DNA of 64,000 bases from Burkholderiaceae bacterium (GCA_004298905.1 SCTK01000005.1:186001-250000), one strand, 5' to 3'; numbered from the stretch's first letter, positions 27,896 to 38,851 are shown. Translations and numbers: made by a program. Notes: generated by a model not told the origin, from the sequence alone.

Positions 27896-29272
27896 TCAGT
27901 GCGCGTTGCGCACGCGTTCCAGTGCGGCGTCGATGCGATCGACCGGCCAGATTTCCAGACCTTCGATTTTTTGTTTCGGCGCATTGGCTTTGGGGATCAG
28001 GGCAATTGAAAAACCCAGCTTGGCTGCTTCCTTCAAGCGTTCCTGCCCACGCGGCGCGGGACGGATCTCACCGGCCAGACCGACTTCACCAAATACGATC
28101 AAGCCACGCGGCAATGGCTTGTTGCGGAACGATGAAACGATGGCCAGCATCACTGCGAGATCGGCGGCCGGCTCGGTGATCTTCACACCACCGACGGCGT
28201 TGATGAACACATCCTGATCGAAACACGCCACGCCCGCATGACGATGCAACACGGCCAGCAACATCGCCAGCCGCGTCTGCTCCAGGCCCACCGAGAGGCG
28301 CCGCGGGCTGGGCACATGGGAACTATCAACCAGCGCCTGAATTTCCACCAGCAGCGGCCGCGTGCCTTCCTGTGTCACCAGTACAGCCGAGCCGGGCACC
28401 GTGCCGCCCTTGCCGTCCTCGCCATGTTGCGAAAGAAATAACGCCGAGGGGTTGGACACACCTTTCAAACCGCGCTCGGTCATGGCGAACACGCCCAACT
28501 CGTTGACCGCGCCGAAGCGATTCTTGAACGCGCGAATCAGGCGGAAGGAAGAATGCGTATCGCCCTCGAAATACAGCACGGTGTCGACGATGTGTTCGAG
28601 TACGCGTGGCCCGGCCAGCGCGCCTTCCTTGGTCACATGCCCGACCAGAATCACGGTGATGCCGCTTTGCTTGGCAATGCGCGTCAGTTGTGCCGCGCAT
28701 TCGCGCACCTGTGCCACCGAACCGGGCGCGGATTGCAATTGCTCGGAATAGAGTGTTTGAATCGAATCGATGACTACCACTTCGGGCGTATGCGCACTCA
28801 GCGAGGCTTGAATTTTTTCCAGTTGGATTTCGGCCTGCACCTGCATATTCGTGCGCCCCAGACCAAGACGCTGCGCGCGCAAAGCAATCTGCGCTGCCGA
28901 TTCTTCGCCACTGATATACAGCACCCGGCGCTGCGCGCTCATGTGTGCCAAGGCTTGCAACAGCAGCGTCGATTTGCCGATGCCGGGATCACCGCCGATC
29001 AACACCACGCCACCAGCCACCAGCCCGCCGCCGAGTACGCGATCGAATTCTTCGATGCCGGTCGGAAAACGTGCGACATCCTGCGCTTCGATTTCGGCCA
29101 GCACCTGCACCGGGGCCGCTTGCGTCAGCGATTGATAACGGTGCGCCGTGGGAGCTTCAGCCACCGCTTCGACCAGGGTGTTCCAGGCATTACATTGCAG
29201 GCATTGTCCCTGCCACTTGGGCGAAGTGCCGCCGCATTCGGTACAGCTGTAGATGGTTTTTTGTTTGGCCAT
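27896..29272 (-). CDS. radA: DNA repair protein RadA (Sms)
   Basis: A 458-residue RecA-related ATPase that drives branch migration during recombinational repair. The N-terminal zinc finger has Cys10, Cys13, Cys24 and Cys27. Walker A GGDPGIGKS is at 93-101, the RadA-specific KNRFG motif is followed by AVNELGVF, and the C-terminal Lon-protease-like domain covers about the last 150 residues. The ATG at 29272 (MAKQKTIYSCTECGG) is the conserved start. alr ends 8 bp upstream. Confidence 0.97.
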   Translation of the reverse strand: MAKQKTIYSCTECGGTSPKWQGQCLQCNAWNTLVEAVAEAPTAHRYQSLTQAAPVQVLAEIEAQDVARFPTGIEEFDRVLGGGLVAGGVVLIGGDPGIGKSTLLLQALAHMSAQRRVLYISGEESAAQIALRAQRLGLGRTNMQVQAEIQLEKIQASLSAHTPEVVVIDSIQTLYSEQLQSAPGSVAQVRECAAQLTRIAKQSGITVILVGHVTKEGALAGPRVLEHIVDTVLYFEGDTHSSFRLIRAFKNRFGAVNELGVFAMTERGLKGVSNPSALFLSQHGEDGKGGTVPGSAVLVTQEGTRPLLVEIQALVDSSHVPSPRRLSVGLEQTRLAMLLAVLHRHAGVACFDQDVFINAVGGVKITEPAADLAVMLAIVSSFRNKPLPRGLIVFGEVGLAGEIRPAPRGQERLKEAAKLGFSIALIPKANAPKQKIEGLEIWPVDRIDAALERVRNAH

Positions 29273-29280
29273 GAGGGCGC

Positions 29281-30390
29281 TTACGCAACGATTGATACGG
29301 GCACGCGCGGCGACAAGGCACACAAGAGTTCATAGCCAATCGTGCCAGCCGCATGCGCCACTTCGTCCACCGACAAACCCTGCCCCCACAACGTGACTGC
29401 ACTGCCAACATTGGCATTGGGCAAGCCGGTCAGATCAACCGCAATCATATCCATCGACACGCGGCCGACCATGCGTGTGCGCTGGCCATCGACCAAAACC
29501 GGTGTCCCCTGCCGATTGTCACCGGGCGCGTGGCGCGGATAACCATCCGCATAACCGCAGGCGACGATACCGATGCGCATGTCTTGCTCGGCGCGATAGA
29601 TGCTACCGTAGCCCACCGTATCTCCGGGCTGCAGGTTTTGCACGCCGATGATTTCGCTGCGCAGAGTCATGACCGGTTTCAAGCCGAGGGCATCGGCGCT
29701 GCGATGCGCGAACGGCGAACTGCCATAGAGCATGATGCCCGGTCGCAGCCAATCCGAGTTGACGGCTTCACTGTTGAGAATCGCTGCCGAATTGCACACA
29801 CTACGCGGCCCCGGCACACCGGCAATCGTTTGCTCGAATACCTGCAACTGCTGCCGCATGGACAGGGACGACATCATCTCGGCATCGGCATTGGCAAAGT
29901 GCGTCATGTGCGTGATGCTGCCGACCGCTGGCAGCGCTTGTAACCGTTCATGGGCGGCACGGTATTTACGCGGCGCAAAGCCGAGACGGTTCATGCCACT
30001 GTTCATCTTGAGATAGATCGACAGCGTGCCGTTGCCAGACGCAGATGATTTTGCTTCCTGCTCCAGCAGACGCACCTGTTCTTCGTGATGCACGACCAGA
30101 TCGAGTTTCAGTGCGTGCACCTGTTCCAGATCCGCCGCTTCGAACACGCCTTCCAGCAACAGCACCGGACCACGCCAGCCCGACTCGCGCACCGCAACCG
30201 CTTCGACGATATCCAGCACAGCAAAGCCGTCCGTGGCCTGCAGGCCGGGCAGTACGTGGGCAATGCCGTGACCATAGGCGCGTGCCTTGATCACGGCCCA
30301 CAACTTCTGCCCCGGACGTGCGCGCCGGGCCACTTCAAGATTGTGTGCGAGTGCGGCGTGGGAAATTTCGGCCAGGATGGGTCGGGGCAT
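29281..30390 (-). CDS. alr: Alanine racemase
   Basis: A 369-residue PLP enzyme that supplies D-alanine for peptidoglycan. The PLP-binding Lys35 is in AVIKARAYGHG, where the residue two after Lys is Arg rather than the common Asn or Asp. YGSIYRAEQDMRIGIVACGYADGYPR contains the catalytic Tyr region. The ATG at 30390 starts the conserved MPRPILAEI; the longer frame would be unconserved. It heads the alr-radA unit and is divergent from lplT across 140 bp, which must hold both promoters. Confidence 0.95.
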   Translation of the reverse strand: MPRPILAEISHAALAHNLEVARRARPGQKLWAVIKARAYGHGIAHVLPGLQATDGFAVLDIVEAVAVRESGWRGPVLLLEGVFEAADLEQVHALKLDLVVHHEEQVRLLEQEAKSSASGNGTLSIYLKMNSGMNRLGFAPRKYRAAHERLQALPAVGSITHMTHFANADAEMMSSLSMRQQLQVFEQTIAGVPGPRSVCNSAAILNSEAVNSDWLRPGIMLYGSSPFAHRSADALGLKPVMTLRSEIIGVQNLQPGDTVGYGSIYRAEQDMRIGIVACGYADGYPRHAPGDNRQGTPVLVDGQRTRMVGRVSMDMIAVDLTGLPNANVGSAVTLWGQGLSVDEVAHAAGTIGYELLCALSPRVPVSIVA

Positions 30391-30530
30391 GGTGCAATTT
30401 TTTGTAGTACGGTTCCAGCGAAGATTGTGCACTATTTTCATGATATAAAGCGGGCACCGTGCGTACCCGCTCTGCCCGCATGCAGAGCCACTTCCACGCA
30501 ATGTACCCGGCTAGAGAGAATCAAGGTTAA

Positions 30531-31859
30531 ATGAAACGCGGTTTCTACACGATCATGGCGGCGCAGTTTTTTTCGTCGCTGGCCGACAATGCCTTGCTCA
30601 TCGCAGCCATTTCCATGTTGACCCAGTTGTCGGCACCCGACTGGATGACGCCGCTGCTCAAACTGTTCTTCGTCTTGTCCTATGTGCTGCTGGCCGCCTT
30701 CGTTGGCGCTTTTGCGGATTCCATGCCCAAGGGCCGGGTGATGTTCATCACCAACACCATCAAGGTCGTCGGTTGTGCTCTGATGCTGTTCGGAATGCAT
30801 CCTCTGCTCGCCTATGGTGTAGTCGGTCTGGGCGCCGCCGCTTACTCGCCCGCCAAATACGGCATCCTCACCGAATTGCTGCCGCCACGGCGACTGGTCG
30901 CGGCCAATGGCTGGATTGAGGGCATGACCGTACTGTCAATCCTGTTGGGCACCTTCCTCGGCGGCATGCTGATCAGCCCGGCTTTGTCCGCAAAGCTGCT
31001 CAGCATTGATCTACCGTTCATTGACACCGGCATCAGTACCGCTGCGGAATCGGCCACCGTAGTCACCATGTTCATCTATCTGCTGGCGGCCGCGATCAAT
31101 TTGCAGATCCCCGATACCGGGGTGCGCTACCCCAAACAGGAGCGGCACCCGATTCGTCTGGTGGCCGATTTCGCTCACTGTTTCAAGACCTTGTGGAAAG
31201 ACAAGCTGGGCCAGATCTCACTGGGCGTAACCACATTGTTCTGGGGCGCGGGCGCGACGCTGCAATTTCTGGTGCTGGAATGGTCCAGGCAAATTCTCAA
31301 GCTGCCGCTCTACATGGGCACCAATCTGCAAGTTATCAGCGCCATCGGCATTGCTGCTGGCGCCGTCCTGGCCGCCCGCCGGGTGACGCTGAAACAATCC
31401 CTCAGCGTGCTGCGCGTCGGCGTGGGCATGGGTGTACTGACCATGATGGTTTCGTTCTACCGTCCCGACCTTATTCCGGCCGGTGGCTGGACACTGCTCT
31501 GGCACGGCAAACACGTTGTGCTGCACTACCACCTCATCATTGCCGCCCTGCTGCTGGTGCTGCTCGGCGGCATGGCCGGTTATTTTGTGGTGCCGATGAA
31601 TGCCCTGTTGCAGCATCGCGGCCATGTGTTGATGAGCGCGGGGCATTCCATTGCCGTACAGAATTTCAATGAAAACATCGGCGTGCTCATCATGCTGTCG
31701 CTGTACACGGTGCTGATCAAATACGATTTCAGCATTACCACGACCATGTTTCTGTTCGGCACATTCGTCGCCGGCATGATGCTGCTTGTGATCCGCAAGC
31801 ATCAGGCGAATCAGCGGCAATTCGATGCGGTGGCTTTGATCTCAGTCAACGTGCGTTGA
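30531..31859 (+). CDS. lplT: Lysophospholipid transporter LplT (MFS)
   Basis: A 442-residue major-facilitator protein with about 12 hydrophobic segments. The N-terminus (MKRGFYTIMAAQFFSSLADNALLIAA) and the AAYSPAKYGILTELLPPRRLVAANGWIEG loop match LplT. In enterobacteria LplT flips lysophospholipids inward for re-acylation by Aas. No aas gene is adjacent here, so its acyltransferase partner is elsewhere or the protein works alone. It is convergent with parE with a 23-bp gap. Confidence 0.92.
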   Translation: MKRGFYTIMAAQFFSSLADNALLIAAISMLTQLSAPDWMTPLLKLFFVLSYVLLAAFVGAFADSMPKGRVMFITNTIKVVGCALMLFGMHPLLAYGVVGLGAAAYSPAKYGILTELLPPRRLVAANGWIEGMTVLSILLGTFLGGMLISPALSAKLLSIDLPFIDTGISTAAESATVVTMFIYLLAAAINLQIPDTGVRYPKQERHPIRLVADFAHCFKTLWKDKLGQISLGVTTLFWGAGATLQFLVLEWSRQILKLPLYMGTNLQVISAIGIAAGAVLAARRVTLKQSLSVLRVGVGMGVLTMMVSFYRPDLIPAGGWTLLWHGKHVVLHYHLIIAALLLVLLGGMAGYFVVPMNALLQHRGHVLMSAGHSIAVQNFNENIGVLIMLSLYTVLIKYDFSITTTMFLFGTFVAGMMLLVIRKHQANQRQFDAVALISVNVR

Positions 31860-31882
31860 TACGCACAGCGGGTCAGCGTTTC

Positions 31883-33883
<2,001 letters not shown>

Positions 33884-33942
33884 GGATATTGGATTCAAAC
33901 AAAAAAAGTTATGCACAGATGGTGTGGAAAACCCCGCCCCGC

Positions 33943-33973
33943 AAAAAACAAAACGCCCGTATCTGCGGGCTTT
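33943..33973 (-). terminator. Intrinsic terminator-like hairpin ahead of parE
   Basis: On the minus strand GCCCG and CGGGC flank CAGATA, followed by GTTTTGTTTTTT. It lies 60 bp upstream of the parE ATG, so it would stop transcripts coming from upstream before they reach parE. Confidence 0.7.
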
Positions 33974-33981
33974 CAGTGGCG

Positions 33982-33998
33982 TGATGAAATTTTCATCA
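33982..33998. promoter_or_regulatory. 17-bp perfect palindrome, operator-like
   Basis: TGATGAAA and TTTCATCA are perfect inverted copies separated by a single T. It is AT-rich in a GC-rich neighbourhood and lies between the TATAAT at 34106 and the terminator at 33943. It may be a regulator site or an RNA stem. Confidence 0.4.
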
Positions 33999-34142
33999 AA
34001 ATGAAATCGTGTTGTCATAAATGGCCGCGCGCCTGCCGGTTTTTTTCTGCCGACGCTTGACAAACCGGACACTGCTGTTGTCCGCGCGGTCCGCCACTGG
34101 GCGACATTATACGAGCCAGCCCAGGCAAGCGCCGCCGCCAAA

Positions 34143-34172
34143 GCAAAACGCCCGCAAAGGGTTGCGGGCGTT
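34143..34172 (-). terminator. Intrinsic terminator of the His-rich protein gene
   Basis: On the minus strand AACGCCCGCAA pairs with TTGCGGGCGTT around a CCCT loop, followed by TTTTGCTTT. It starts 18 bp after the stop codon of the gene at 34191. Confidence 0.85.
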
Positions 34173-34190
34173 GGCTTGTGGACGCTTCAC

Positions 34191-34517
34191 TCAATCCCAG
34201 TGATGGTGCCCGCGGTCGTGGTCGTAACCATGATCGTGGTCATGATCGCGCCAATGATCCCAATGTTCTTCGCGTTCTTCATAGTAGCCGTGATGGCATG
34301 AACGGCGATCGTAATCGCGATCGCGCCAGCCCGTTTCATAACGTACATAAACGGGCGGTGCTTCACGATAAATCACCGGCGCCGGATAGCGGACATATTC
34401 GACGGCCGGCTCATAGAAACCAAATGAAACCGAGATACGCTCGCTGGCCTGTGCCGATGCTGCCGCCATCAGGGTTGCACCTGTGACTGCCAACGTAATT
34501 AAAAATTTGCGTGCCAT
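34191..34517 (-). CDS. Small exported His/Asp/Tyr-rich protein, unknown function
   Basis: The GGAGG at five bases before the ATG at 34517 decides the start over the ATG at 34529 (108 residues). An N-terminal signal peptide (MARKFLITLAVTGATLM) ends near ASAQA. The mature part has RYPAPVIYREAPPVYVRYE and then a charged tail very rich in His, Asp and Tyr with several HD and DH pairs. Such tails bind divalent metals in other exported proteins, so a metal-binding role is a fair inference, but no defined domain is recognised. It is a single-gene unit with its own terminator; parE is downstream and pgsA upstream. Confidence 0.7.
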   Translation of the reverse strand: MARKFLITLAVTGATLMAAASAQASERISVSFGFYEPAVEYVRYPAPVIYREAPPVYVRYETGWRDRDYDRRSCHHGYYEEREEHWDHWRDHDHDHGYDHDRGHHHWD

Positions 34518-34638
34518 CATTTCCTCCATAAGTGATTGAACACGCCCTCAGCATAGCCACGCAGGCTCGGAAAAGCTGTTATCGGCAGCGGCAAAAATGT
34601 ATGGGATGTAACAGGATGTTGCGGGGTTTACCTGCGCA

Positions 34639-35214
34639 TCAATGCTGATGCTTGCGAATGGTAGGCAGCGCTTGCTTGAGATAGTAGAACATCGACCACA
34701 GCGTCAAGAGTGTGGCTACCCAGACCAACCAGGTACCCCATTGCAGGGTGTTGAACCAGGGAAACAATTGCACGTCGGCCAGCAACATCGGCAGCGCCAC
34801 CATCTGCGCAATGGTTTTGATTTTGCCCAGCCAGTTCACCGCCACGTTGCCGCGCGCGCCGAGTTCAGCCATCCATTCGCGCAACGCGGAAATCGTGATC
34901 TCGCGGCCGACAATGATCAGTGCCACCCAACTGTCCACGCGCCCAAGTTTCAACAGAATCAGGAGCGTGGCGCACACCATCAACTTGTCTGCCACCGGAT
35001 CGAGAAAGGCTCCGAAGGCCGAAGTCTGATTCCAGCGCCGGGCAAAATAGCCATCGAGCCAATCGGTCAACGCCGCCAGCACAAACAGCGCAGTCGCAAT
35101 CCAGTTGCGCTCCTCCAGTGTCAGCCAATCATCAGGGAAAGAATACACGCCAACCACGAAAGGGATGGCGAGAATGCGCAACCAGGTGAGGAGGATAGGG
35201 AAATTGAGCGGCAT
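34639..35214 (-). CDS. pgsA: CDP-diacylglycerol--glycerol-3-phosphate 3-phosphatidyltransferase
   Basis: A 191-residue membrane enzyme that makes phosphatidylglycerol phosphate. The CDP-alcohol phosphotransferase signature is complete: Asp51, Asp54, Gly55, Ala58, Arg59, Gly68, Asp72 and Asp76, within DWLDGYFARRWNQTSAFG and the following LDPVADK. Several hydrophobic helices surround it. The ATG at 35214 (MPLNFPILLTWLR) is the conserved start. pgsA normally follows uvrC directly in many proteobacteria; here the gene cassette at 35481-35966 separates them, so pgsA may depend on a promoter in 35215-35480. Confidence 0.95.
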   Translation of the reverse strand: MPLNFPILLTWLRILAIPFVVGVYSFPDDWLTLEERNWIATALFVLAALTDWLDGYFARRWNQTSAFGAFLDPVADKLMVCATLLILLKLGRVDSWVALIIVGREITISALREWMAELGARGNVAVNWLGKIKTIAQMVALPMLLADVQLFPWFNTLQWGTWLVWVATLLTLWSMFYYLKQALPTIRKHQH

Positions 35215-35374
35215 GGCCGCGATTGTGGCCGATTTCATGGGGTCTGACAATTGCAGCCCGGAATAACGACATCCCGTCAGCCCCTTGTCACTGGGCAGAA
35301 GCTATTGTCTAATCACCCTGCATGTGCACCCAGGAAAGCTGCGGAGCACATATGCAAGGGTGTCGCTTTTGCCG

Positions 35375-35393
35375 GTCTGTTTATCACACAGAC
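35375..35393. promoter_or_regulatory. Inverted repeat in the pgsA upstream region
   Basis: GTCTGT and ACAGAC are separated by TTATCAC. It is similar to a LexA-type CTGT-N8-ACAG site but has a 7-bp spacer. The remaining 35215-35480 DNA shows no supported gene. Confidence 0.3.
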
Positions 35394-35480
35394 AATCGCA
35401 TCAATCACTTGCATGCATTTATCTGCCGGGTTATCCGACATGCCCGGCGGATTGGCCGACAAAATGTCGTATACATCACG

Positions 35481-35966
35481 TTAGGCTTCACCATGGCACC
35501 GTCCATATTTGCTCCGAAAGGCACGCTCAGATCAACTGCGGGACTGCCATTCACGGTTTCTCCATCGACGTCGTATCTTCGCCTTGTCGCAGCCGAGGCT
35601 GGAAAGAGTTGCGTCGAGTTCACGGCCTGGTTTCAGTCCGAAGATCGCCACTCAACGGTTCGCGTGGAGTTCGTCCGGTGCATCTCAGCACGTCTGCTAT
35701 GCAATGGAGGTGAGGCTGGCATGGGAATCGGCGTCGTGGGCAGCAGCAAATGGCTCGCAGAAACGAACCAGCTTCAGCGTGAGAACTATCCAAGTCACGC
35801 CGACAATTTCCACGATGTGAAGCACTTCTTCTTTCGCGGCCACGACTGTTCCGTTGAAGTACTGGCCGAAGGGTTCAGCTGGCATGAGCCCGAGGCCTAA
35901 CCCTTCTATCGAGGGAACGTCCAACATCACGCTTCGCCTGCTGTCGGCCGCCCCTCATATAAAACG
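35481..35966 (+). mobile_element. Solitary integron gene cassette inserted between pgsA and uvrC
   Basis: The 486-bp segment begins right after the G of GTTAGGC (35480-35486), contains one ORF that starts 12 bp later, and ends inside an attC-like site whose R'' box GCCTAAC overlaps the ORF stop. R'' is the exact complement of the left-junction GTTAGGC, while the right-junction box reads GTTAACA. This is the pattern left when one circular cassette inserts between G and TT of a GTTAACA target. The cassette faces opposite to the surrounding genes, and no integrase gene or second attC is seen. Confidence 0.8.
35493..35900 (+). CDS. Cassette-encoded protein of unknown function
   Basis: A 135-residue protein starting MAPSIFAPKG. 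The frame is open upstream, but the cassette boundary at 35481 sets the ATG at 35493 as the likely start. No signal peptide or membrane segment is seen. The middle has LRLVAAEAGKSCVEF and GGEAGMGIGVVGSS, and the C-terminal part DVKHFFFRGHDCSVEVLAEG looks like a folded beta-rich domain. I do not recognise a named family and assign no function. No nearby plus-strand promoter is evident, so it may be poorly expressed. The stop TAA is part of the attC R'' box. Confidence 0.7.
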   Translation: MAPSIFAPKGTLRSTAGLPFTVSPSTSYLRLVAAEAGKSCVEFTAWFQSEDRHSTVRVEFVRCISARLLCNGGEAGMGIGVVGSSKWLAETNQLQRENYPSHADNFHDVKHFFFRGHDCSVEVLAEGFSWHEPEA

Positions 35967-35972
35967 TTAACA
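35895..35972 (+). other. attC recombination site of the cassette
   Basis: A 78-bp imperfect palindrome. It has R'' GCCTAAC (35895-35901), an L-type stem GAGGG (35911-35915) pairing with CCCTC (35952-35956), a central arm around CATCACGCTTCGC, and an R'-position box GTTAACA (35966-35972). Length and box order fit attC sites. The last box is degenerate, as expected if its 3' part comes from the chromosomal target. Confidence 0.8.
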
Positions 35973-35976
35973 AACA

Positions 35977-37830
35977 CTAATGAAGCTGCTTGTAGATTTG
36001 TTCGGCCAACTGTTTGGAAATGCCTTCCACTTGCGCCAGGTCTTCCACACTGGCGGATTGAACGCCACGCAGGCTGCCAAAACGGGTCAATAGTTTTTGC
36101 CGCCGCTTGTCACCAATGCCTTCGATTTCTTCCAGCCGCGACACCTGCCTCGCCTTGGCGCGTTTGGCGCGCATGCCGGTGATGGCGAAGCGATGCGCTT
36201 CGTCGCGAATCTCGGCGATCAAGAGCAGCGCAGGATGCGTCTTGCCCAATTCCAGTTCCGGGCGGCCGTCGGCGAATACCAGCGTTTCCAATCCAACCTT
36301 GCGCCCTTCCCCTTTGGCCACGCCCACCAGCAGGCGGATGTCGAGACCCAACTCAGAGAACACCTGCCGCCCCATTTCGACCTGACCCTTGCCACCGTCG
36401 ATGAGCACGACATCAGGCAGCGTGGCCTCATTTTCCATATCCGCCTGCGCCAGTTTTTCATAACGGCGCATCAGCACCTGACGCATCGCCGCGTAGTCGT
36501 CGCTCGCGGTGATGCCGGCAATGTTGTAGCGCCGGTATTCGCTGCTCTGCATCGCACCGCGATCATAAACAACGCAAGACGCTTGCGTCGCCTCACCGGC
36601 CGTGTGGCTGATGTCGAAACACTCGACCCGCAATGCGGTATCGTCTTCCAGCGTCAACCCCAGTGCGTCGGCCAAAGCCTGCGCACGCGCGCGTTGCGTG
36701 CCTTGTTCGGACAACAGCCGCGCCAGTGCGAGCTGGGCATTCTTCTCTGCCATCTCCAGCCAGCTGCGCCGCTGACTTTGCGGTTGCACTAGGTGTTCGA
36801 TTTTTTTCTGGCCCTGCGCCGTCAGCATCTGCAACACTTCGCTCAAGTCGCACAGCGGCCGGGTAATCAATAACGCAGGCACGGGTTGATCAAGGTAGTG
36901 CTGCGAGACAAAGGCTTCCAGCGCATCGCCCAATGTTTCCTGGGACGACTGTTCGGCATCGCCGACATGCAGTGGGAAATAGGCCTTGTCGCCCAGATGA
37001 CGGCCTCCGCGGATCATGGCCAGATTCAGGCACAACCGGCCCTGCGCCATTGCCAGCGCGATCACGTCGGCATCGATGTCCTGACCGATATCCATCGCCT
37101 GCTGTTGCTGCATCGTATTGAGCGCGGAAATCCGGTCGCGCAGCCGCGCCGCTTCTTCAAAGCGCAATTGCGCGGACAAGTCCTGCATCTGCTGTTCCAG
37201 TTCGCGCACGACATCCTGCTGCTGGCCACGCAGAAAGCGCACTGCCTGTTTCACGTCCTGGGCGTAGTCGGCGGCGCTGATGTGATTGACACAAGGCGCG
37301 CTGCAGCGGCCGATCTGATGCAGCAGACAGGGCCGCGAGCGATTGCTGTAGACACTGTCTTCGCATGAACGCAGGCGAAACACTTTTTGCAGTACACGGA
37401 TGCTTTCCTTCACCGCCGTGGCATTCGGATAAGGGCCAAAATACTCGCCGCGCTTGTCCACCGCACCACGGTAATAGGCGATGCGCGGAATTTCGTGCGC
37501 GGTAAAACGCAAGTAAGGATAAGACTTGTCATCGCGAAACAGAATGTTGTAACGCGGCGCCAGCGATTTGATCAGATTGTTTTCCAGCAGCAGCGCTTCC
37601 GCTTCCGAGCGCGTCACCGTGGTATCGATGCGCACCACGCGCGCGATCATGTGCGCAATGCGCGGGCTGGACAGGGTTTTCTGGAAATAGGAATTGACGC
37701 GCTTCTTCAGATCGCGCGCCTTGCCGACATAGAGCACGGCCTCCTGCGCATCGATCATCCGGTACACGCCGGGCAGATGCGGCAGTTCGTTGAGCGTGTG
37801 CTGGAGATCAGACTCCGGTGGCTGACTCAT
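35977..37830 (-). CDS. uvrC: UvrABC system protein C
   Basis: A 617-residue dual-incision nuclease of nucleotide-excision repair. The N-terminal GIY-YIG domain shows [10 protein letters not shown] and [18 protein letters not shown] motif follows near residue 205 ([15 protein letters not shown]). The C-terminal RNase-H-like nuclease contains [11 protein letters not shown], and helix-hairpin-helix motifs close the protein ([16 protein letters not shown]). The start overlaps nagZ by 23 bp. The stop lies 5 bp beyond the attC-like site of the inserted cassette. Confidence 0.97.
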   Translation of the reverse strand: MSQPPESDLQHTLNELPHLPGVYRMIDAQEAVLYVGKARDLKKRVNSYFQKTLSSPRIAHMIARVVRIDTTVTRSEAEALLLENNLIKSLAPRYNILFRDDKSYPYLRFTAHEIPRIAYYRGAVDKRGEYFGPYPNATAVKESIRVLQKVFRLRSCEDSVYSNRSRPCLLHQIGRCSAPCVNHISAADYAQDVKQAVRFLRGQQQDVVRELEQQMQDLSAQLRFEEAARLRDRISALNTMQQQQAMDIGQDIDADVIALAMAQGRLCLNLAMIRGGRHLGDKAYFPLHVGDAEQSSQETLGDALEAFVSQHYLDQPVPALLITRPLCDLSEVLQMLTAQGQKKIEHLVQPQSQRRSWLEMAEKNAQLALARLLSEQGTQRARAQALADALGLTLEDDTALRVECFDISHTAGEATQASCVVYDRGAMQSSEYRRYNIAGITASDDYAAMRQVLMRRYEKLAQADMENEATLPDVVLIDGGKGQVEMGRQVFSELGLDIRLLVGVAKGEGRKVGLETLVFADGRPELELGKTHPALLLIAEIRDEAHRFAITGMRAKRAKARQVSRLEEIEGIGDKRRQKLLTRFGSLRGVQSASVEDLAQVEGISKQLAEQIYKQLH

Positions 37831-38851
37831 GATGCAATGCCTCGACCAGGGCTTTGGCCGCAGCGTAGTCGGCGTTGTGCTGCAAGCGGGCGGCCTGGCC
37901 CACAGGATGCAAACGGCGCAGCCGCTGCTGTGAGGCCGTAGAAAAATCCCAACGCAAATCCCGCAACAATTGATCGGCTTGGTCCGGTGCATTGCACACC
38001 AGCACCATGTCGCACCCCGCACCCAGCGCGGCTTCGGCGCGGGCGACGATATCGCCGACCACCGTTGCACCTTCCATGCTCAAATCGTCGCTGAAAATCA
38101 CGCCGTCAAAACCGAACTTCTGGCGCAGGATTTTTTGCAGCCAGATTTTGGAAAAACCAGCGGGCTGCGCATCCACCTTGGGATAAATCACATGCGCGGG
38201 CATGACCGAGCTCAGGCTGTTGCCGAGCCAGTCATAGGGCGCGGCATCCTGTGCCAGCACTTCGTCCAGCGTGCGCTCGTCGACGGGAATCGCCACATGC
38301 GAGTCGGCAGCGACAAAACCGTGGCCGGGAAAATGCTTGCCGCAATTGTGCATACCCGCCAGCAACAGGCCGTGGTTCAGGCTCTTGGCCAGCAAGGTCA
38401 CGACACGTGGATCGGCATCGAAGGCGCGATCACCGATCACGGCGCTCTGACCATAATCCAGATCGAGCACTGGCGTGAAACTGAAATCGACGCCGCAGGC
38501 GCGCAGCTCGGCTGCCAGTACAAAGCCGGTCGCCGTCGCCGCCTTGGTGGCTTGCAATACATCGCGCTGCCATAACGTACCGAGTGCATGCATCGCCGGC
38601 AGGCGCGTAAACCCTTGACGAAAACGCTGTACCCGTCCGCCTTCGTGGTCGACGGCAATCAATAACGGCTCATCCCGTGCCGCGTGAATTGCAGTCGTCA
38701 ATGCGCACAACTGTTCTTTGGAAGCAAAGTTACGTGCAAATAGAATCACGCCACCAACGTGCGGGTGCTGCAAGCGTTCGATCTCGTGCGAGGTCAACGT
38801 CAGTCCGGCAACATCGACCATCACCGGTCCGGGGGGCAGAATTTTTTTCAT
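37808..38851 (-). CDS. nagZ: Beta-N-acetylhexosaminidase (peptidoglycan recycling)
   Basis: A 347-residue glycoside hydrolase family 3 enzyme. In the cytosol NagZ removes GlcNAc from anhydromuropeptides. [19 protein letters not shown] and the family motif KHFPGHG, followed by the catalytic Asp/His loop AADSH, are clear. DLSMEGA supplies the nucleophile region. It overlaps acpS upstream by 4 bp (ATGA) and uvrC downstream by 23 bp, so the block is translationally coupled. Confidence 0.95.
   Translation of the reverse strand: MKKILPPGPVMVDVAGLTLTSHEIERLQHPHVGGVILFARNFASKEQLCALTTAIHAARDEPLLIAVDHEGGRVQRFRQGFTRLPAMHALGTLWQRDVLQATKAATATGFVLAAELRACGVDFSFTPVLDLDYGQSAVIGDRAFDADPRVVTLLAKSLNHGLLLAGMHNCGKHFPGHGFVAADSHVAIPVDERTLDEVLAQDAAPYDWLGNSLSSVMPAHVIYPKVDAQPAGFSKIWLQKILRQKFGFDGVIFSDDLSMEGATVVGDIVARAEAALGAGCDMVLVCNAPDQADQLLRDLRWDFSTASQQRLRRLHPVGQAARLQHNADYAAAKALVEALHHESATGV

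Larger units (their letters stand above)
33884..34190. other. 307-bp non-coding region upstream of parE
   Basis: The stretch holds, in minus-strand order, the terminator of the His-rich protein gene (34143-34172), a perfect TATAAT (34106-34111), a 17-bp palindrome (33982-33998) and a second intrinsic terminator (33943-33973) ahead of the parE start. No ORF with a recognisable product is seen. The arrangement could encode a short RNA or a parE leader with attenuation. Confidence 0.5.

Noticed and set aside
33884-34141. Upstream extension of the parE frame by 86 codons
   Set aside because: No family match, and the stretch contains a terminator hairpin and a promoter-like element, so it is treated as non-coding.
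35375-35393. LexA box upstream of pgsA
   Set aside because: GTCTGT-N7-ACAGAC has a 7-bp rather than 8-bp spacer between the CTGT and ACAG halves; kept only as an inverted repeat.
35215-35480. A second attC or an attI to the left of the cassette
   Set aside because: Only the GTTAGGC box is present; no complementary R'' box or stem arms of the right spacing were found, and no integrase fragment.
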